64,000 nt of DNA from Brevundimonas sp. UBA6550 (GTDB lineage: Bacteria; Pseudomonadota; Alphaproteobacteria; Caulobacterales; Caulobacteraceae). Below, one piece after another: positions 20,301 to 27,883 of the stretch (within the stretch, counting starts at the first letter, position 1; every line of letters starts with the position of its first letter). Below the pieces are notes generated by a model, which was given only the letters and a program-made list of their open reading frames with translations, was not told where the DNA came from and did no database searches. The translations under genes and the position numbers were made by a program. The stretch is from NCBI RefSeq assembly GCF_002434505.1, contig NZ_DJKE01000008.1:111298-175297 (forward strand). The letters are read 5' to 3'.

Positions 20301-21014
20301 ATGACCGATCGCGACCTGGAAGGCTGGACCATCGCCTTCGACCTGGATGGGACGCTGGTCGATTCCGCGCCGGATCTGATCGGGACCCTCAATCGGCTGC
20401 TGGTCGAGGAAGGTCTGCCGCCGGTGTCGATGCAGTCGGCCTCCACCCTGATCGGTTCGGGCGCGCGTGCGCTGCTGGTTCACGGGTTCGAGGCGGCGGG
20501 CGCGTCGGTCGAGCGGGCGCAGTCCGACGAACTGTTCGACCGCTTCCTGGTCGATTACGCGGCCCATATCGCGGACGGCTCGCAGCCGTTCGACGGGGTG
20601 GTCGAGACGCTGGAGCGGTTGGCGGACCGTGGGGCGATCCTGGTGGTGGCGACCAACAAGCGTTCGGACCTGTCCGAACTGCTCCTTCAAAAGCTGGACC
20701 TCGCCCGCCATTTCGCGGCCATCGTCGGCCCCGACCGGGTCAGTGCGCGCAAACCGTCCGGCGCCCACCTGAAGGAGGCCGTGGCCCTGGCCGGCGGCGA
20801 TCCCGGGCGGGCGATCATGGTCGGCGACGCCGCGCCCGACGCAGGCGCGGCCAGGGACGCCGGCATGCCTTGCATCCTGGTCACCTTCGGTTTCACCCCG
20901 GTTCCGGTCGAGACCCTTGGGGCGGACGTCCTGATCGACGATTTCGAGGATGTGGAGGAGGCAATCGACGGCCTGTTGTCCGACTTCTACGTCTCGAAGG
21001 CGCTGAAATTCTGA
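20301..21014 (+). CDS. gph: HAD-superfamily phosphoglycolate phosphatase
   Basis: A HAD hydrolase of 237 residues with all motifs: I (FDLDGTLVDSAPDL), II (ATNK), III (ARKPSG) and IV (IMVGDAAPDAGAA). It resembles Gph, which removes 2-phosphoglycolate formed during DNA repair or oxygenation. The ATG at 20301 lies six bases after GGGAG, a better spacing than the ATG at 20295, which directly abuts it. The substrate is inferred from the family. Confidence 0.85.
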   Translation: MTDRDLEGWTIAFDLDGTLVDSAPDLIGTLNRLLVEEGLPPVSMQSASTLIGSGARALLVHGFEAAGASVERAQSDELFDRFLVDYAAHIADGSQPFDGVVETLERLADRGAILVVATNKRSDLSELLLQKLDLARHFAAIVGPDRVSARKPSGAHLKEAVALAGGDPGRAIMVGDAAPDAGAARDAGMPCILVTFGFTPVPVETLGADVLIDDFEDVEEAIDGLLSDFYVSKALKF

Positions 21015-21113
21015 AGGCGGTCGTCAGTAAATCTCTCGACGAATGATCGCCGACGCGGTTGCGGATCGCCCTGGCGATGGACAGATTGGCGCACCCCGTC
21101 GAAAGTGCCCCTC

Positions 21114-22403
21114 ATGTTCGCTCGCTTCCTGAAAATTCCGCTGTGGCAGCGGACCGCCGCCGGCTTTGTCCTGGGCATCGTGGCCGGGCTGATCCTGCGG
21201 GAGCGGGCCGAGGTCTGGCTGCAACCGATCGGCGACGTCTATCTGAACCTGATCCGCATGGTGGTGGCGCCGCTGGTGCTGTTCACCATCGCCAGCTCCA
21301 TCGCCAAGCTGGGCGAGGGGGCGGGCGCCGTCCGGCTGGGCGTGCGCACCATCGTCTGGTTCGCCATCACCTCCCTGTTGGCCGTGCTGGTCGGTTTCGC
21401 CTTCGGGCACATCATCAATCCGGGCGTCGGCCTGTCGAACCTACCGCTGGGCGAGGTCAAGGAACGGGTGATCCCGACCCCGCTGGAGGTGCTGATCGGC
21501 GTCGTGCCGACCAATCCGTTCGCCGCCCTGGCCGAGGGCAAGGTGCTGCAGATCATCTTCTTCTCGGCCCTGGTCGGCATGGCGCTGGTGGCGCTGGGCG
21601 ACCGAGCGCAGGGCGCGCGCCGGCTGGTGGACGAGGGCGCGGCGATCATTTTCCGCATCACCCGCTGGGTGATCCAACTGACGCCCATCGGCGTGTTCGG
21701 CCTGATCGGCTCGGTGGTCGGCGGCTATGGATGGGAAGCTCTGCTGCCGCTTTTGAAGTTCATCGCCGCCATATACGCCGCCTGCCTGTTCCACATCCTG
21801 ATCGTCTATTCGGGCCTGTTGAAGGTGCATGGGCTGAAGGTGACCAGCTTCTTCCGCGGCGCCTTCGCGGCCCAGCAGACGGCGTTTGCGACATCGTCGT
21901 CGCTGGGCACCCTGCCGATCACCCTGCGCCAGACGGTCGAAAGGCTGGGCGTGCCACAGGCCTATGCCGCCTTCGCCGTGCCTCTGGGCGCCAATGTTAA
22001 GATGGACGGATGCGGCGCCATCTATCCGGCCATCGCCTCGATCTTCATCGCCCAGTATTTCAAGATCGACCTGACCCTGACCCAATATGTGCTGATCGGC
22101 CTGACGGCGGTGCTGGGGTCGCTGGGCACGGCGGGGGTGCCGGGCACCTCCATCGTCATGTTGACCCTGACCCTGTCGACCGCGGGCCTGCCGCTGGAAG
22201 GCATCGGTTACATCGTCGCCATCGACCGTGTCATCGACATGATGCGCACCGCGACGAACGTCACGGGTCAGATGCTCGTGCCGGTCCTGGTGGCCAAGGA
22301 AGAGGGCATATTGAACCAGGACATCTACGACGGCCATGTGGCCTGGCTGCCTGGCGACCCCGAGGCCGAGACGCCGGAAACGGTTCGCGCCGCCGGAATC
22401 TGA
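21114..22403 (+). CDS. Dicarboxylate/amino acid:cation symporter
   Basis: A 429-residue member of the glutamate transporter (SDF, DctA/GltP) family in the inner membrane, importing C4-dicarboxylates or acidic amino acids with cations. Multiple membrane helices are evident. The hairpin-1 serine-rich motif FATSSSLGTLPIT, the helix-7 motif NVKMDGCGAIYPA (usually NMDGT) and the hairpin-2 GTAGVPGTS are present. The start at 21114 (MFARFLKIPLWQR) is preferred; an in-frame GTG lies at 21105. It stands alone before tRNA-Val. Confidence 0.93.
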   Translation: MFARFLKIPLWQRTAAGFVLGIVAGLILRERAEVWLQPIGDVYLNLIRMVVAPLVLFTIASSIAKLGEGAGAVRLGVRTIVWFAITSLLAVLVGFAFGHIINPGVGLSNLPLGEVKERVIPTPLEVLIGVVPTNPFAALAEGKVLQIIFFSALVGMALVALGDRAQGARRLVDEGAAIIFRITRWVIQLTPIGVFGLIGSVVGGYGWEALLPLLKFIAAIYAACLFHILIVYSGLLKVHGLKVTSFFRGAFAAQQTAFATSSSLGTLPITLRQTVERLGVPQAYAAFAVPLGANVKMDGCGAIYPAIASIFIAQYFKIDLTLTQYVLIGLTAVLGSLGTAGVPGTSIVMLTLTLSTAGLPLEGIGYIVAIDRVIDMMRTATNVTGQMLVPVLVAKEEGILNQDIYDGHVAWLPGDPEAETPETVRAAGI

Positions 22404-22459
22404 AACGGACGCTTGCGCGGGGCGGGCGACCGGGCTATGTCGCCGCCTCCGCAAGGCAT

Positions 22460-22534
22460 GGATGCGTAGCTCAGCGGGAGAGCACCTCGTTCACACCGAG
22501 GGGGTCACAGGTTCAATCCCTGTCGCATCCACCA
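22460..22534 (+). tRNA. tRNA-Val (anticodon CAC)
   Basis: A 75-base cloverleaf with acceptor GGATGCG/CGCATCC, anticodon stem CCTCG/CGAGG around TTCACAC giving CAC, T arm ACAGG-TTCAATC-CCTGT, A73 and encoded CCA. Confidence 0.97.
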
Positions 22535-22596
22535 TTTTCTCCAAATGTGAATGGGCGCCGATGTGAACCCGGCGCCGCACCGCGCATTTCAGGTCC

Positions 22597-22752
22597 ATGA
22601 AACTGATCATCCTGTTCGTCGGCGCGGTCGTTCTGGCCGGCGCCCTGTTCGCGCTTTCCGGCATGTTCGAGGGGAGACGGCGGGCGCACTTCACCGACAA
22701 GGATGCGGACGGCGAACCCGACGAGCCGAACGGCCCCGCCAAGGATCTCTGA
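22597..22752 (+). CDS. 51-residue membrane protein with acidic tail
   Basis: A very short gene 62 bases after tRNA-Val. MKLIILFVGAVVLAGALFAL makes one membrane helix, followed by a basic stop (EGRRRAH). The acidic tail contains DKDADGEPDE, which resembles the start of an EF-hand calcium loop, though too short to be a full one. Codon third positions are G/C-rich as in real genes here. The stop lies 13 bases from the convergent ROK kinase stop. No family is recognised. Confidence 0.6.
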   Translation: MKLIILFVGAVVLAGALFALSGMFEGRRRAHFTDKDADGEPDEPNGPAKDL

Positions 22753-22765
22753 TCGGCGTCGGCTG

Positions 22766-23689
22766 CTAGATCATCCAGTCAGTCGGCCAGTCCCCTGTCG
22801 CCTCGCGATAAGCCAAGGCCAGTGCGCCATAAAGGCCTGCGGAAGCGCCGGCTGACGGTGCGGCGATGTAGTCTTCCATGTCCAGGCCGCGCACGCTGGC
22901 GTCGTAACCGCCCAACTGCTGGATCAGCGCGCGTCTGACCTTGTCGTAGAGGTGCGGCTGCATGACGCCGCCGCCGATGATGATGCGCTGGGGTCTCAGC
23001 ACATAGGTCAGATTGGCGCAAAGGCTGGCGACATAGTGGGCCGCCATCGCCCAGGCGGGATGGTTCTGCGGCAGGGTTTCGGCGGGCGCGCCCCACCGCA
23101 TCTGCATCGCCGGTCCGCTGGCCAAGCCCTCCAGACAGTCGCCGTGGAAGGGGCATGCGCCGGGAAAGGCGGTGTCGCCCGCTGCACGCGGCGTTCGGAT
23201 ATGCCCGGCCTCTGGATGGTTCGCCCCGCCGTGCGGTCGTCCGTCGATCATCACGCCCACCCCGACCCCCGTGCCCACGGTGACGTAGCAGAAACTGTCC
23301 AGCCCGCGTCCGCTGCCGAACAACCTTTCGCCAACGGCCGAGCCATTGACGTCGGTGGTCAGCACCGTGGGCGTATCCGCCGTGCGCCGCAGATGGCTCA
23401 GGAGGTTGGCGCCGCTCCAGCCCGGCTTCGGCGTCGTGGTGATCGCACCATAGTCTGGCGCATCAGGGCGGAGCGATAGCGGCCCGAAACTGCAGACGCC
23501 AAGGGCGGCCAGAGGGCCGTGGGCCGCCGCCGTTCTGGCGAAGAAGGCGTCGACCGCGGCCAGGGTTTCATCGGGCGTCGTCGTCGCAACGCGGACCTGC
23601 TCCAAAATCCGGCCGTCGCCATCGGCGACGCCGCACACGAACTTGGTGCCGCCCGCCTCGACGCCGCCGAGCAATAGGGTTTGCGTCAT
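22766..23689 (-). CDS. ROK-family sugar kinase (fructokinase-like)
   Basis: A 307-residue ATP-dependent kinase of the ROK family. GGVEAGGTKFVCGV (8-21) is the ATP phosphate loop, TTDVNGSAVGE the sugar-binding aspartate region and YVTVGTGVGVGVMIDG the second phosphate motif. GHIRTPRA, GACPFHGDCLEG gives the zinc ligands, and IIIGGGVM closes the fold. It matches bacterial fructokinases/manno-fructokinases more than NagC-type regulators; there is no DNA-binding N-terminus. No sugar transporter is adjacent. Confidence 0.9.
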   Translation of the reverse strand: MTQTLLLGGVEAGGTKFVCGVADGDGRILEQVRVATTTPDETLAAVDAFFARTAAAHGPLAALGVCSFGPLSLRPDAPDYGAITTTPKPGWSGANLLSHLRRTADTPTVLTTDVNGSAVGERLFGSGRGLDSFCYVTVGTGVGVGVMIDGRPHGGANHPEAGHIRTPRAAGDTAFPGACPFHGDCLEGLASGPAMQMRWGAPAETLPQNHPAWAMAAHYVASLCANLTYVLRPQRIIIGGGVMQPHLYDKVRRALIQQLGGYDASVRGLDMEDYIAAPSAGASAGLYGALALAYREATGDWPTDWMI

Positions 23690-23988
23690 CGGCTTTGCTT
23701 CCGTTTGGCTATCGAGTGTGCGCCAAGAGGCGACATTCGCCTCTCGTCGCAGCGCGTGTCAGGTGCGACCAAGGTTCGCGTCGGCGAACAGGTTCGCCGT
23801 CGGGGCGTTGTTGGATCATGACCCTGCTCGCTCGCCTTCTCATCATGCTCGACTCCCTGACCAAGTTTGTGACGCGGCAGGAACGCCTGCTCTGACGTCA
23901 ATCCGGCGACGGATGGATTTGGCGCATTGCGTCCGCCCCGTCATGCCGCCACCTTGTCCGCGACGCGATTTGACGAAAGGACCGCCCG

Positions 23989-24129
23989 ATGGCTCGCAAA
24001 CCCAACTATAGTTTCGAACGGCAGGAACGCGAGCGGGCGGCGGCGGCGAAGGCGGCCGAAAAGGCGGCGGCGAAGGCCCAGCGCAAGGCGGAGAATGCGA
24101 CTGAAAAGGCGCCGTCCGCCGAAGACTGA
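23989..24129 (+). CDS. Conserved-looking 46-residue Lys/Ala-rich protein
   Basis: Begins MARKPNYSFERQERERA, then continues as an Ala/Lys/Glu/Arg-rich helix ending EKAPSAED. A good AAAGGA ribosome binding site lies eight bases before the ATG. The N-terminus resembles short, widely conserved alphaproteobacterial proteins of the form MARKPNYxFER that I remember as unnamed. It lies 66 bases upstream of the DAHP synthase gene and may be co-transcribed. Probably a cytoplasmic helical protein; function is unknown. The 299 bases before it (23690-23988) show no gene, only small hairpins. Confidence 0.75.
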   Translation: MARKPNYSFERQERERAAAAKAAEKAAAKAQRKAENATEKAPSAED

Positions 24130-24195
24130 TCCTGCGCCGCAAAATCCATCCGTGTTTTCGTTGTTTGGACAGGCGCAAAGCCCTATTCTTGCACG

Positions 24196-25566
24196 ATGAC
24201 ACGCTGGACCCCCGAAAGCTGGAGAACCAAGACCGCCCTGCACATGCCGGCGGACTATCCCGATCCCAAGGCTCTGGCAGTGGTCGAGGACGAACTGCGC
24301 GCTCTGCCGCCGCTCGTCTTCGCCGGCGAGGCGCGCCGCCTGACGTCGAAATTGGCGCAGGTGGAGCAGGGGGACGCCTTCCTGCTTCAGGGCGGCGACT
24401 GCGCCGAGAGCTTCAAGGAGTTCTCGACCGACAATATCCGCGACACCTTCCGCCTGATCCTGCAGATGGCGGTGGTCCTGACCTTCGCCGGCCGCAAGCC
24501 GGTGGTGAAGGTCGGCCGGATCGCCGGTCAGTTCGCCAAGCCGCGCTCGTCGCCGCTGGAGGAGATCGACGGCGTCGAACTGCCCAGCTATCGCGGCGAC
24601 ATCATCAACGGCATGGCGTTCACGCCCGAGGAGCGCGCGCCCGATCCCCAGCGCCTGATCCGGGCCTATAACCAGTCGGCGTCCACGCTGAATCTGCTGC
24701 GCGCCTTCGCCGGCGGCGGCTATGCCGATCTGTACAACATCCACCGCTGGACGCTGGGCTTCGCCGGCGACAATGCGGCGGGCACCCAGTATCGCGAGCT
24801 GGCCGACAAGATCACCGAGGCCCTGGCCTTCATGGAGGCGGTCGGCGTCACGCCAGAAACCCATCCCGACCTGAGCCGGGTCGAGGTCTTCACCAGCCAC
24901 GAAGCCCTGCTGCTGAACGTCGAAAGCGCCCTGACGCGGCTGGACGGCGGTTCCGGCGACTGGTTCGACACCTCGGCCCACATGCTGTGGATCGGCGAAC
25001 GCACCCGTCAGCTGGACGGCGCCCACGTCGAGTTCATGAAGGGGATCAAGAATCCCATCGGCGTGAAGTGCGGGCCGACCATGACGGCCGACGACCTGCT
25101 GCCGCTGATCGACGCGCTGAACCCGGACAATATCTCGGGCCGTCTGACGCTGATCGGACGCTTCGGTCACGACAAGGTGGGCGAGCGCCTGCCCAAGCTG
25201 ATGCGCGAAGTGAAGGCGTCGGGCCGCAAGGTGATCTGGTCCATCGACCCGATGCACGGCAATACGCTGAAGGCCGGCAATGGCTACAAGACCCGGCCCT
25301 TCGACCGGATTCTGGGCGAGGTGCGGACCTTCATCGACGTGGCCGAGGCCGAGGGCGTCCACCCCGGCGGCGTGCATCTGGAGATGACGGGTCAGAACGT
25401 CACGGAATGTCTGGGCGGCGCCCAGGCGGTGACGGAGGACGATCTGTCCAACCGCTATCACACCCATTGCGATCCGCGCCTGAACGCCGATCAGGCGCTG
25501 GAACTGGCCTTCCTGGTCGCCGAACGGCTGAAGTCCGGCCGCGTCAGCCGATCCGAGGCCGCCTGA
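24196..25566 (+). CDS. Class II 3-deoxy-7-phosphoheptulonate (DAHP) synthase
   Basis: Condenses PEP and erythrose-4-phosphate in the first step of aromatic amino acid synthesis. The 456-residue protein is the plant/Mycobacterium type: [18 protein letters not shown] start, metal cysteine in [11 protein letters not shown] (about 70-80), [40 protein letters not shown] and [14 protein letters not shown]. It is unrelated to E. coli AroF/G/H. It heads an aromatic cluster with pheA and chorismate mutase downstream on the same strand. Confidence 0.96.
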   Translation: MTRWTPESWRTKTALHMPADYPDPKALAVVEDELRALPPLVFAGEARRLTSKLAQVEQGDAFLLQGGDCAESFKEFSTDNIRDTFRLILQMAVVLTFAGRKPVVKVGRIAGQFAKPRSSPLEEIDGVELPSYRGDIINGMAFTPEERAPDPQRLIRAYNQSASTLNLLRAFAGGGYADLYNIHRWTLGFAGDNAAGTQYRELADKITEALAFMEAVGVTPETHPDLSRVEVFTSHEALLLNVESALTRLDGGSGDWFDTSAHMLWIGERTRQLDGAHVEFMKGIKNPIGVKCGPTMTADDLLPLIDALNPDNISGRLTLIGRFGHDKVGERLPKLMREVKASGRKVIWSIDPMHGNTLKAGNGYKTRPFDRILGEVRTFIDVAEAEGVHPGGVHLEMTGQNVTECLGGAQAVTEDDLSNRYHTHCDPRLNADQALELAFLVAERLKSGRVSRSEAA

Positions 25567-25774
25567 TCGCACGAGGCCGCAGGGCGACCATCGCATGGTC
25601 GCCCTTGCTCCATCTGCGCGTCGATAGCGAATCCTGTTGGTGCATTCCGCTTGTCGGGCAGGGAATGGCGCCGCAGATACGACCGGATGCGGTCACGGCG
25701 CGGACATGGAGCCGCTGTCTGATCGACCGACAACGACAAAGGGCTTTTCGGGTCGCTCCCGGAGAGTGACGGAC

Positions 25775-26350
25775 ATGGATACGCCTGCGCACCAAGACGA
25801 AAAGCCCGGCCGTGTCGCCTATCAGGGCGCGCCGGGCGCCTTCAGTCACGAGGCGTGTCTGGCCCTGCGGCCGTGGGACGAGGCGGTGGCGTTCGAAACC
25901 TTCGAAGGCGCGCTCCAGGCCCTGACGTCCGGCGACTGCGGCTGCGCCCTGATCCCGGTCGAGAACTCGACCATCGGCATGGTGGAACCCGCCGCGACCC
26001 TGGTGCGCGCCCTGGGGATCGCGCCGGTCGCGGAGGTGTGGCGACCCATCCGTCATGCGCTGATGGGGCTGCCCGGCGCCCGCCTGTCCGACATCCGCAC
26101 GGTCGAAAGCCACCCCATCGCCCTGGCTCAGTGCGAGCAGACGCTGAAGACCCTGCACATGACGGTGATCGAACATTTCGACACCGCCGGGGCCGCGCGG
26201 GACGTGGCCGAGGCCGGCGATCCGACCCGCGCCGCCATCGCAGCCGTCGGCGCGGCGGAGGTTTACGGTCTGTCGATCCTGCGCAACGATTTGCAGGATT
26301 CGAGCGATAATCGCACGCGCTTCGTTCTGCTGAGCGCTTCCGAGGGTTGA
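25775..26350 (+). CDS. pheA: Prephenate dehydratase without ACT domain
   Basis: Converts prephenate to phenylpyruvate for phenylalanine synthesis. The 191-residue protein starts RVAYQGAPGAFSHEA after a short leader and carries the PDT motifs: ALIPVENSTIGMV, TVESHPIALAQCEQ and the catalytic-site Asn-Arg-Thr-Arg-Phe at DNRTRFVLL. It stops right after this motif, where most prephenate dehydratases continue into an ACT domain for feedback by Phe. No ACT sequence follows in any frame. The ATG at 25775 has GGAG about ten bases upstream; longer in-frame starts back to 25637 look non-coding. Confidence 0.9.
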   Translation: MDTPAHQDEKPGRVAYQGAPGAFSHEACLALRPWDEAVAFETFEGALQALTSGDCGCALIPVENSTIGMVEPAATLVRALGIAPVAEVWRPIRHALMGLPGARLSDIRTVESHPIALAQCEQTLKTLHMTVIEHFDTAGAARDVAEAGDPTRAAIAAVGAAEVYGLSILRNDLQDSSDNRTRFVLLSASEG

Positions 26351-26376
26351 CGACGCACGGTCTTTGCGTGTCTTAA
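26347..26376 (+). promoter_or_regulatory. Candidate sigma-70 promoter for the leader/chorismate mutase transcript
   Basis: TTGACG at 26347-26352 and TCTTAA at 26371-26376 with an 18-base spacer. It overlaps the pheA stop and would start a transcript near 26383, just before the leader peptide. The -10 match is weak. Confidence 0.35.
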
Positions 26377-26383
26377 GCCCGCA

Positions 26384-26402
26384 CGGATCGCAAAACGATC
26401 CG
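26384..26402. repeat. Perfect 7-base dyad CGGATCG-CAAAA-CGATCCG
   Basis: A perfect inverted repeat with a five-base loop, lying between the candidate promoter and the leader peptide start. It could be an operator or the first hairpin of the leader RNA. There is no T run after it, so it is not an intrinsic terminator of pheA. Confidence 0.6.
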
Positions 26403-26420
26403 CTTGACCGGAACCGGACC

Positions 26421-26522
26421 ATGTCCCGCCAGCGCGCCCTCTCTGTTTCGTTCGACCGTTCGCGCGCGGTGTCCGGCCTCTATTTCGGCTACGGCTTTTA
26501 CGGCTTTCGATACGCCGGCTGA
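26421..26522 (+). CDS. Phe/Tyr-rich leader peptide (candidate attenuator)
   Basis: A 33-codon frame starting MSRQRALSVSFDRSRAVSG and ending LYFGYGFYGFRYAG before TGA. Seven of the last 14 residues are Tyr or Phe, the pattern of a leader peptide sensing aromatic aminoacyl-tRNA. It lies between pheA and the chorismate mutase gene, about 110 bases upstream of the latter, in a 280-base gap otherwise empty. The ribosome binding site is weak (GGAACCGGACC before ATG). Leader regulation by stalling is inferred from composition and position; no expression data support it. Confidence 0.6.
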   Translation: MSRQRALSVSFDRSRAVSGLYFGYGFYGFRYAG

Positions 26523-26535
26523 GGCGTCGGGCGCA

Positions 26536-26581
26536 CTCCGTCCCTGACTGCTTCACCGGCGACCGCTCTGGATCGGAGCGG
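26536..26581 (+). promoter_or_regulatory. Mutually exclusive hairpins after the leader peptide
   Basis: CCGCTC (26563-26568) pairs with GAGCGG (26576-26581) to form a compact hairpin. Alternatively CTCCGTCC (26536-26543) pairs with GGA-T-CGGAG (26570-26578), eight pairs with one bulge, which destroys the first hairpin. This is the arrangement of an attenuator. No T run follows the first hairpin, so the switch might act on translation or need Rho. Confidence 0.45.
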
Positions 26582-26631
26582 CTGTTCGCCCCTGCACATA
26601 TCGAAATTCAGAATGCCGAAAGCCCTATCCC

Positions 26632-27390
26632 ATGCCCAATTCCAACATTCAGCAAGTCTGGCCAGACATGGCCGACCTGACCCCCGAACAGCAGGCGCTG
26701 GCCGCCCTGCGCGCCGAGATCGACGGCATCGACGACCAGATCCTGGCCCTGTTTGAACAGCGCCTCGCCGTCGCCGCCACCGTGGGCCGCGCCAAGGACG
26801 CCCCGACCGGCCCCCACACCAAGCTGCGCCCCGACCGCGAGCAGACGGTGCTGTCGCGTATGCTGTCGAAATGCCAGCCCGAGAACGCCGAGGCGGTCGA
26901 GCATCTGTGGCGCGAGATCGTCGGCTGGGGTCTGGCGCGCCAGGGCCGGCTGCAGGTCCAGGTCTGGGCCCCGATCGAGCCGACGCGGGCCTTCGACGGC
27001 GCCCGCCTTCGGTTCGGCGCGGCGGCCGACATCAGGATGGTGCGCGATCCGCAAAAGGCGCTGGCCTTCGCCGCCGAGGGGCACGGCGTCGCCGTCCTGG
27101 CCATCAATACCGAAGACGCCTGGTGGATGGGCCTTCGCCGCGAATGGTCGATGCTCAGCGTCTTCGACGGTTACGGCGGCGAGACGCCGACGTCTCTGGC
27201 CGTGGGCAAGATCGATCCGCCGGCTCTGCCCAAGGGCCGGCGCGTCATCGTGACGGCGGGCGGCGATGCGGGCGACGGCGGCGGCGCGCGACGCTGGGGC
27301 CTGAACACCCATCACGGCTGGACCATCGCCCTGACCGAGGCCGAACTGGCGCCGGGCGATGCCGAGGGCTGTGTCGGCGCGATCGGCTAG
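26632..27390 (+). CDS. Chorismate mutase (AroQ class) with extra C-terminal domain
   Basis: Converts chorismate to prephenate. The N-terminal AroQ helical domain is clear: ALRAEIDGIDDQILALFEQR, AVAATVGRAKD and RPDREQTVLSRML, ending near residue 100 at LWREIVGWGLARQG. About 150 further residues follow (QVQVWAPIEPTRAFDGARL, EDAWWMGLRREWSMLSVFDG), a domain I cannot name. The start may be ATG 26632 or ATG 26668 (MADLTPEQQALAALRAEID), which gives a more family-like N-terminus; neither has a strong ribosome binding site. With pheA it splits the P-protein activities into two proteins. Confidence 0.85.
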   Translation: MPNSNIQQVWPDMADLTPEQQALAALRAEIDGIDDQILALFEQRLAVAATVGRAKDAPTGPHTKLRPDREQTVLSRMLSKCQPENAEAVEHLWREIVGWGLARQGRLQVQVWAPIEPTRAFDGARLRFGAAADIRMVRDPQKALAFAAEGHGVAVLAINTEDAWWMGLRREWSMLSVFDGYGGETPTSLAVGKIDPPALPKGRRVIVTAGGDAGDGGGARRWGLNTHHGWTIALTEAELAPGDAEGCVGAIG

Positions 27391-27415
27391 GTTTGATCGA
27401 CATTCGGCCCCAAGC

Positions 27416-27487
27416 CGTCATTCCGGGGCTGAGCGAAGCGATGAATCCGGAACCCAGGACTACAGCCACGGACGCCCCGGAATGACG
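27416..27487. repeat. Inverted repeat with 14-base perfect arms (REP-like)
   Basis: Arms CGTCATTCCGGGGC (27416-27429) and GCCCCGGAATGACG (27474-27487) with a 44-base centre. It begins 26 bases after the chorismate mutase stop. The shape is that of a dispersed extragenic palindrome, which can also terminate or stabilise transcripts. Confidence 0.8.
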
Positions 27488-27661
27488 ATCCAGGATTTCT
27501 ACCGACTGACTGTCAATTGGTCCCAGACCTTTCCCCGTCCAAAGGAATCCGGGATTCTCGACCGGCGGCTGCTGTGTCACGGCCGCCAGCCATCCTTTCC
27601 GCCTGGGCGAAACCGCGCGTTTTCAGCGGCTTGAAGGACGGGATCGGCTTTTTCCTGAGTC

Positions 27662-27705
27662 CGATGTCAAAGGCGGTTATGATGCCGGCTCGGTCTTTGA
27701 CATCG
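27662..27705. repeat. Perfect 11-base inverted repeat CGATGTCAAAG/CTTTGACATCG
   Basis: Arms at 27662-27672 and 27695-27705, separated by 22 bases. Both arms are perfect. TTTGACA in the right arm also looks like a -35 element. Confidence 0.85.
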
Positions 27706-27722
27706 CCATCCCTCGACGAGAC

Positions 27723-27764
27723 TTGGACTCGTTAGACTCGTTGGACTGTTTTTTCGAGTCCAAC
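27723..27764. repeat. Three tandem 9-base units plus an inverted copy
   Basis: Units TTGGACTCG, TTAGACTCG and TTGGACTGT run head to tail from 27723 to 27749. CGAGTCCAA at 27755-27763 is the inverse of the first unit. GTTGGACT (27740-27747) and AGTCCAAC (27757-27764) form an 8-base hairpin with a T-rich loop. Confidence 0.8.
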
Positions 27765-27771
27765 TTCCAGA

Positions 27772-27816
27772 CCCGAATTGCACTTCGTTGCACTGTGCAA
27801 TTCGGGCTCTATTTTT
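27772..27816 (+). terminator. Strong hairpin with T run (terminator-like)
   Basis: A perfect 12-base stem CCCGAATTGCAC (27772-27783) and GTGCAATTCGGG (27795-27806) with an 11-base loop, followed by CTCTATTTTTC. By form it is a rho-independent terminator for plus-strand transcription, unusually AT-rich for this genome and 380 bases after the last plus gene. Confidence 0.7.
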
Positions 27817-27855
27817 CTTCAACAAAAACAATGATCTGTTGCGTCAATTGCACGC

Positions 27856-27883
27856 CATTGCACCTTTTTTTGCGCGTGCAATG
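27856..27883. repeat. 8-base inverted repeat CATTGCAC/GTGCAATG
   Basis: Arms at 27856-27863 and 27876-27883 with a T-rich loop. The TTGCAC core also occurs in the hairpin at 27772 and in the tandem CAATTGCAC just before, giving four TTGCAC and two GTGCAA copies within about 110 bases. Confidence 0.75.

Noticed and set aside
23695..23895. Plus frame of 66 codons upstream of the 46-residue gene
   Set aside because: It begins within the ROK kinase promoter region, has many Cys and Arg from GC-rich non-coding sequence, and no ribosome binding site.
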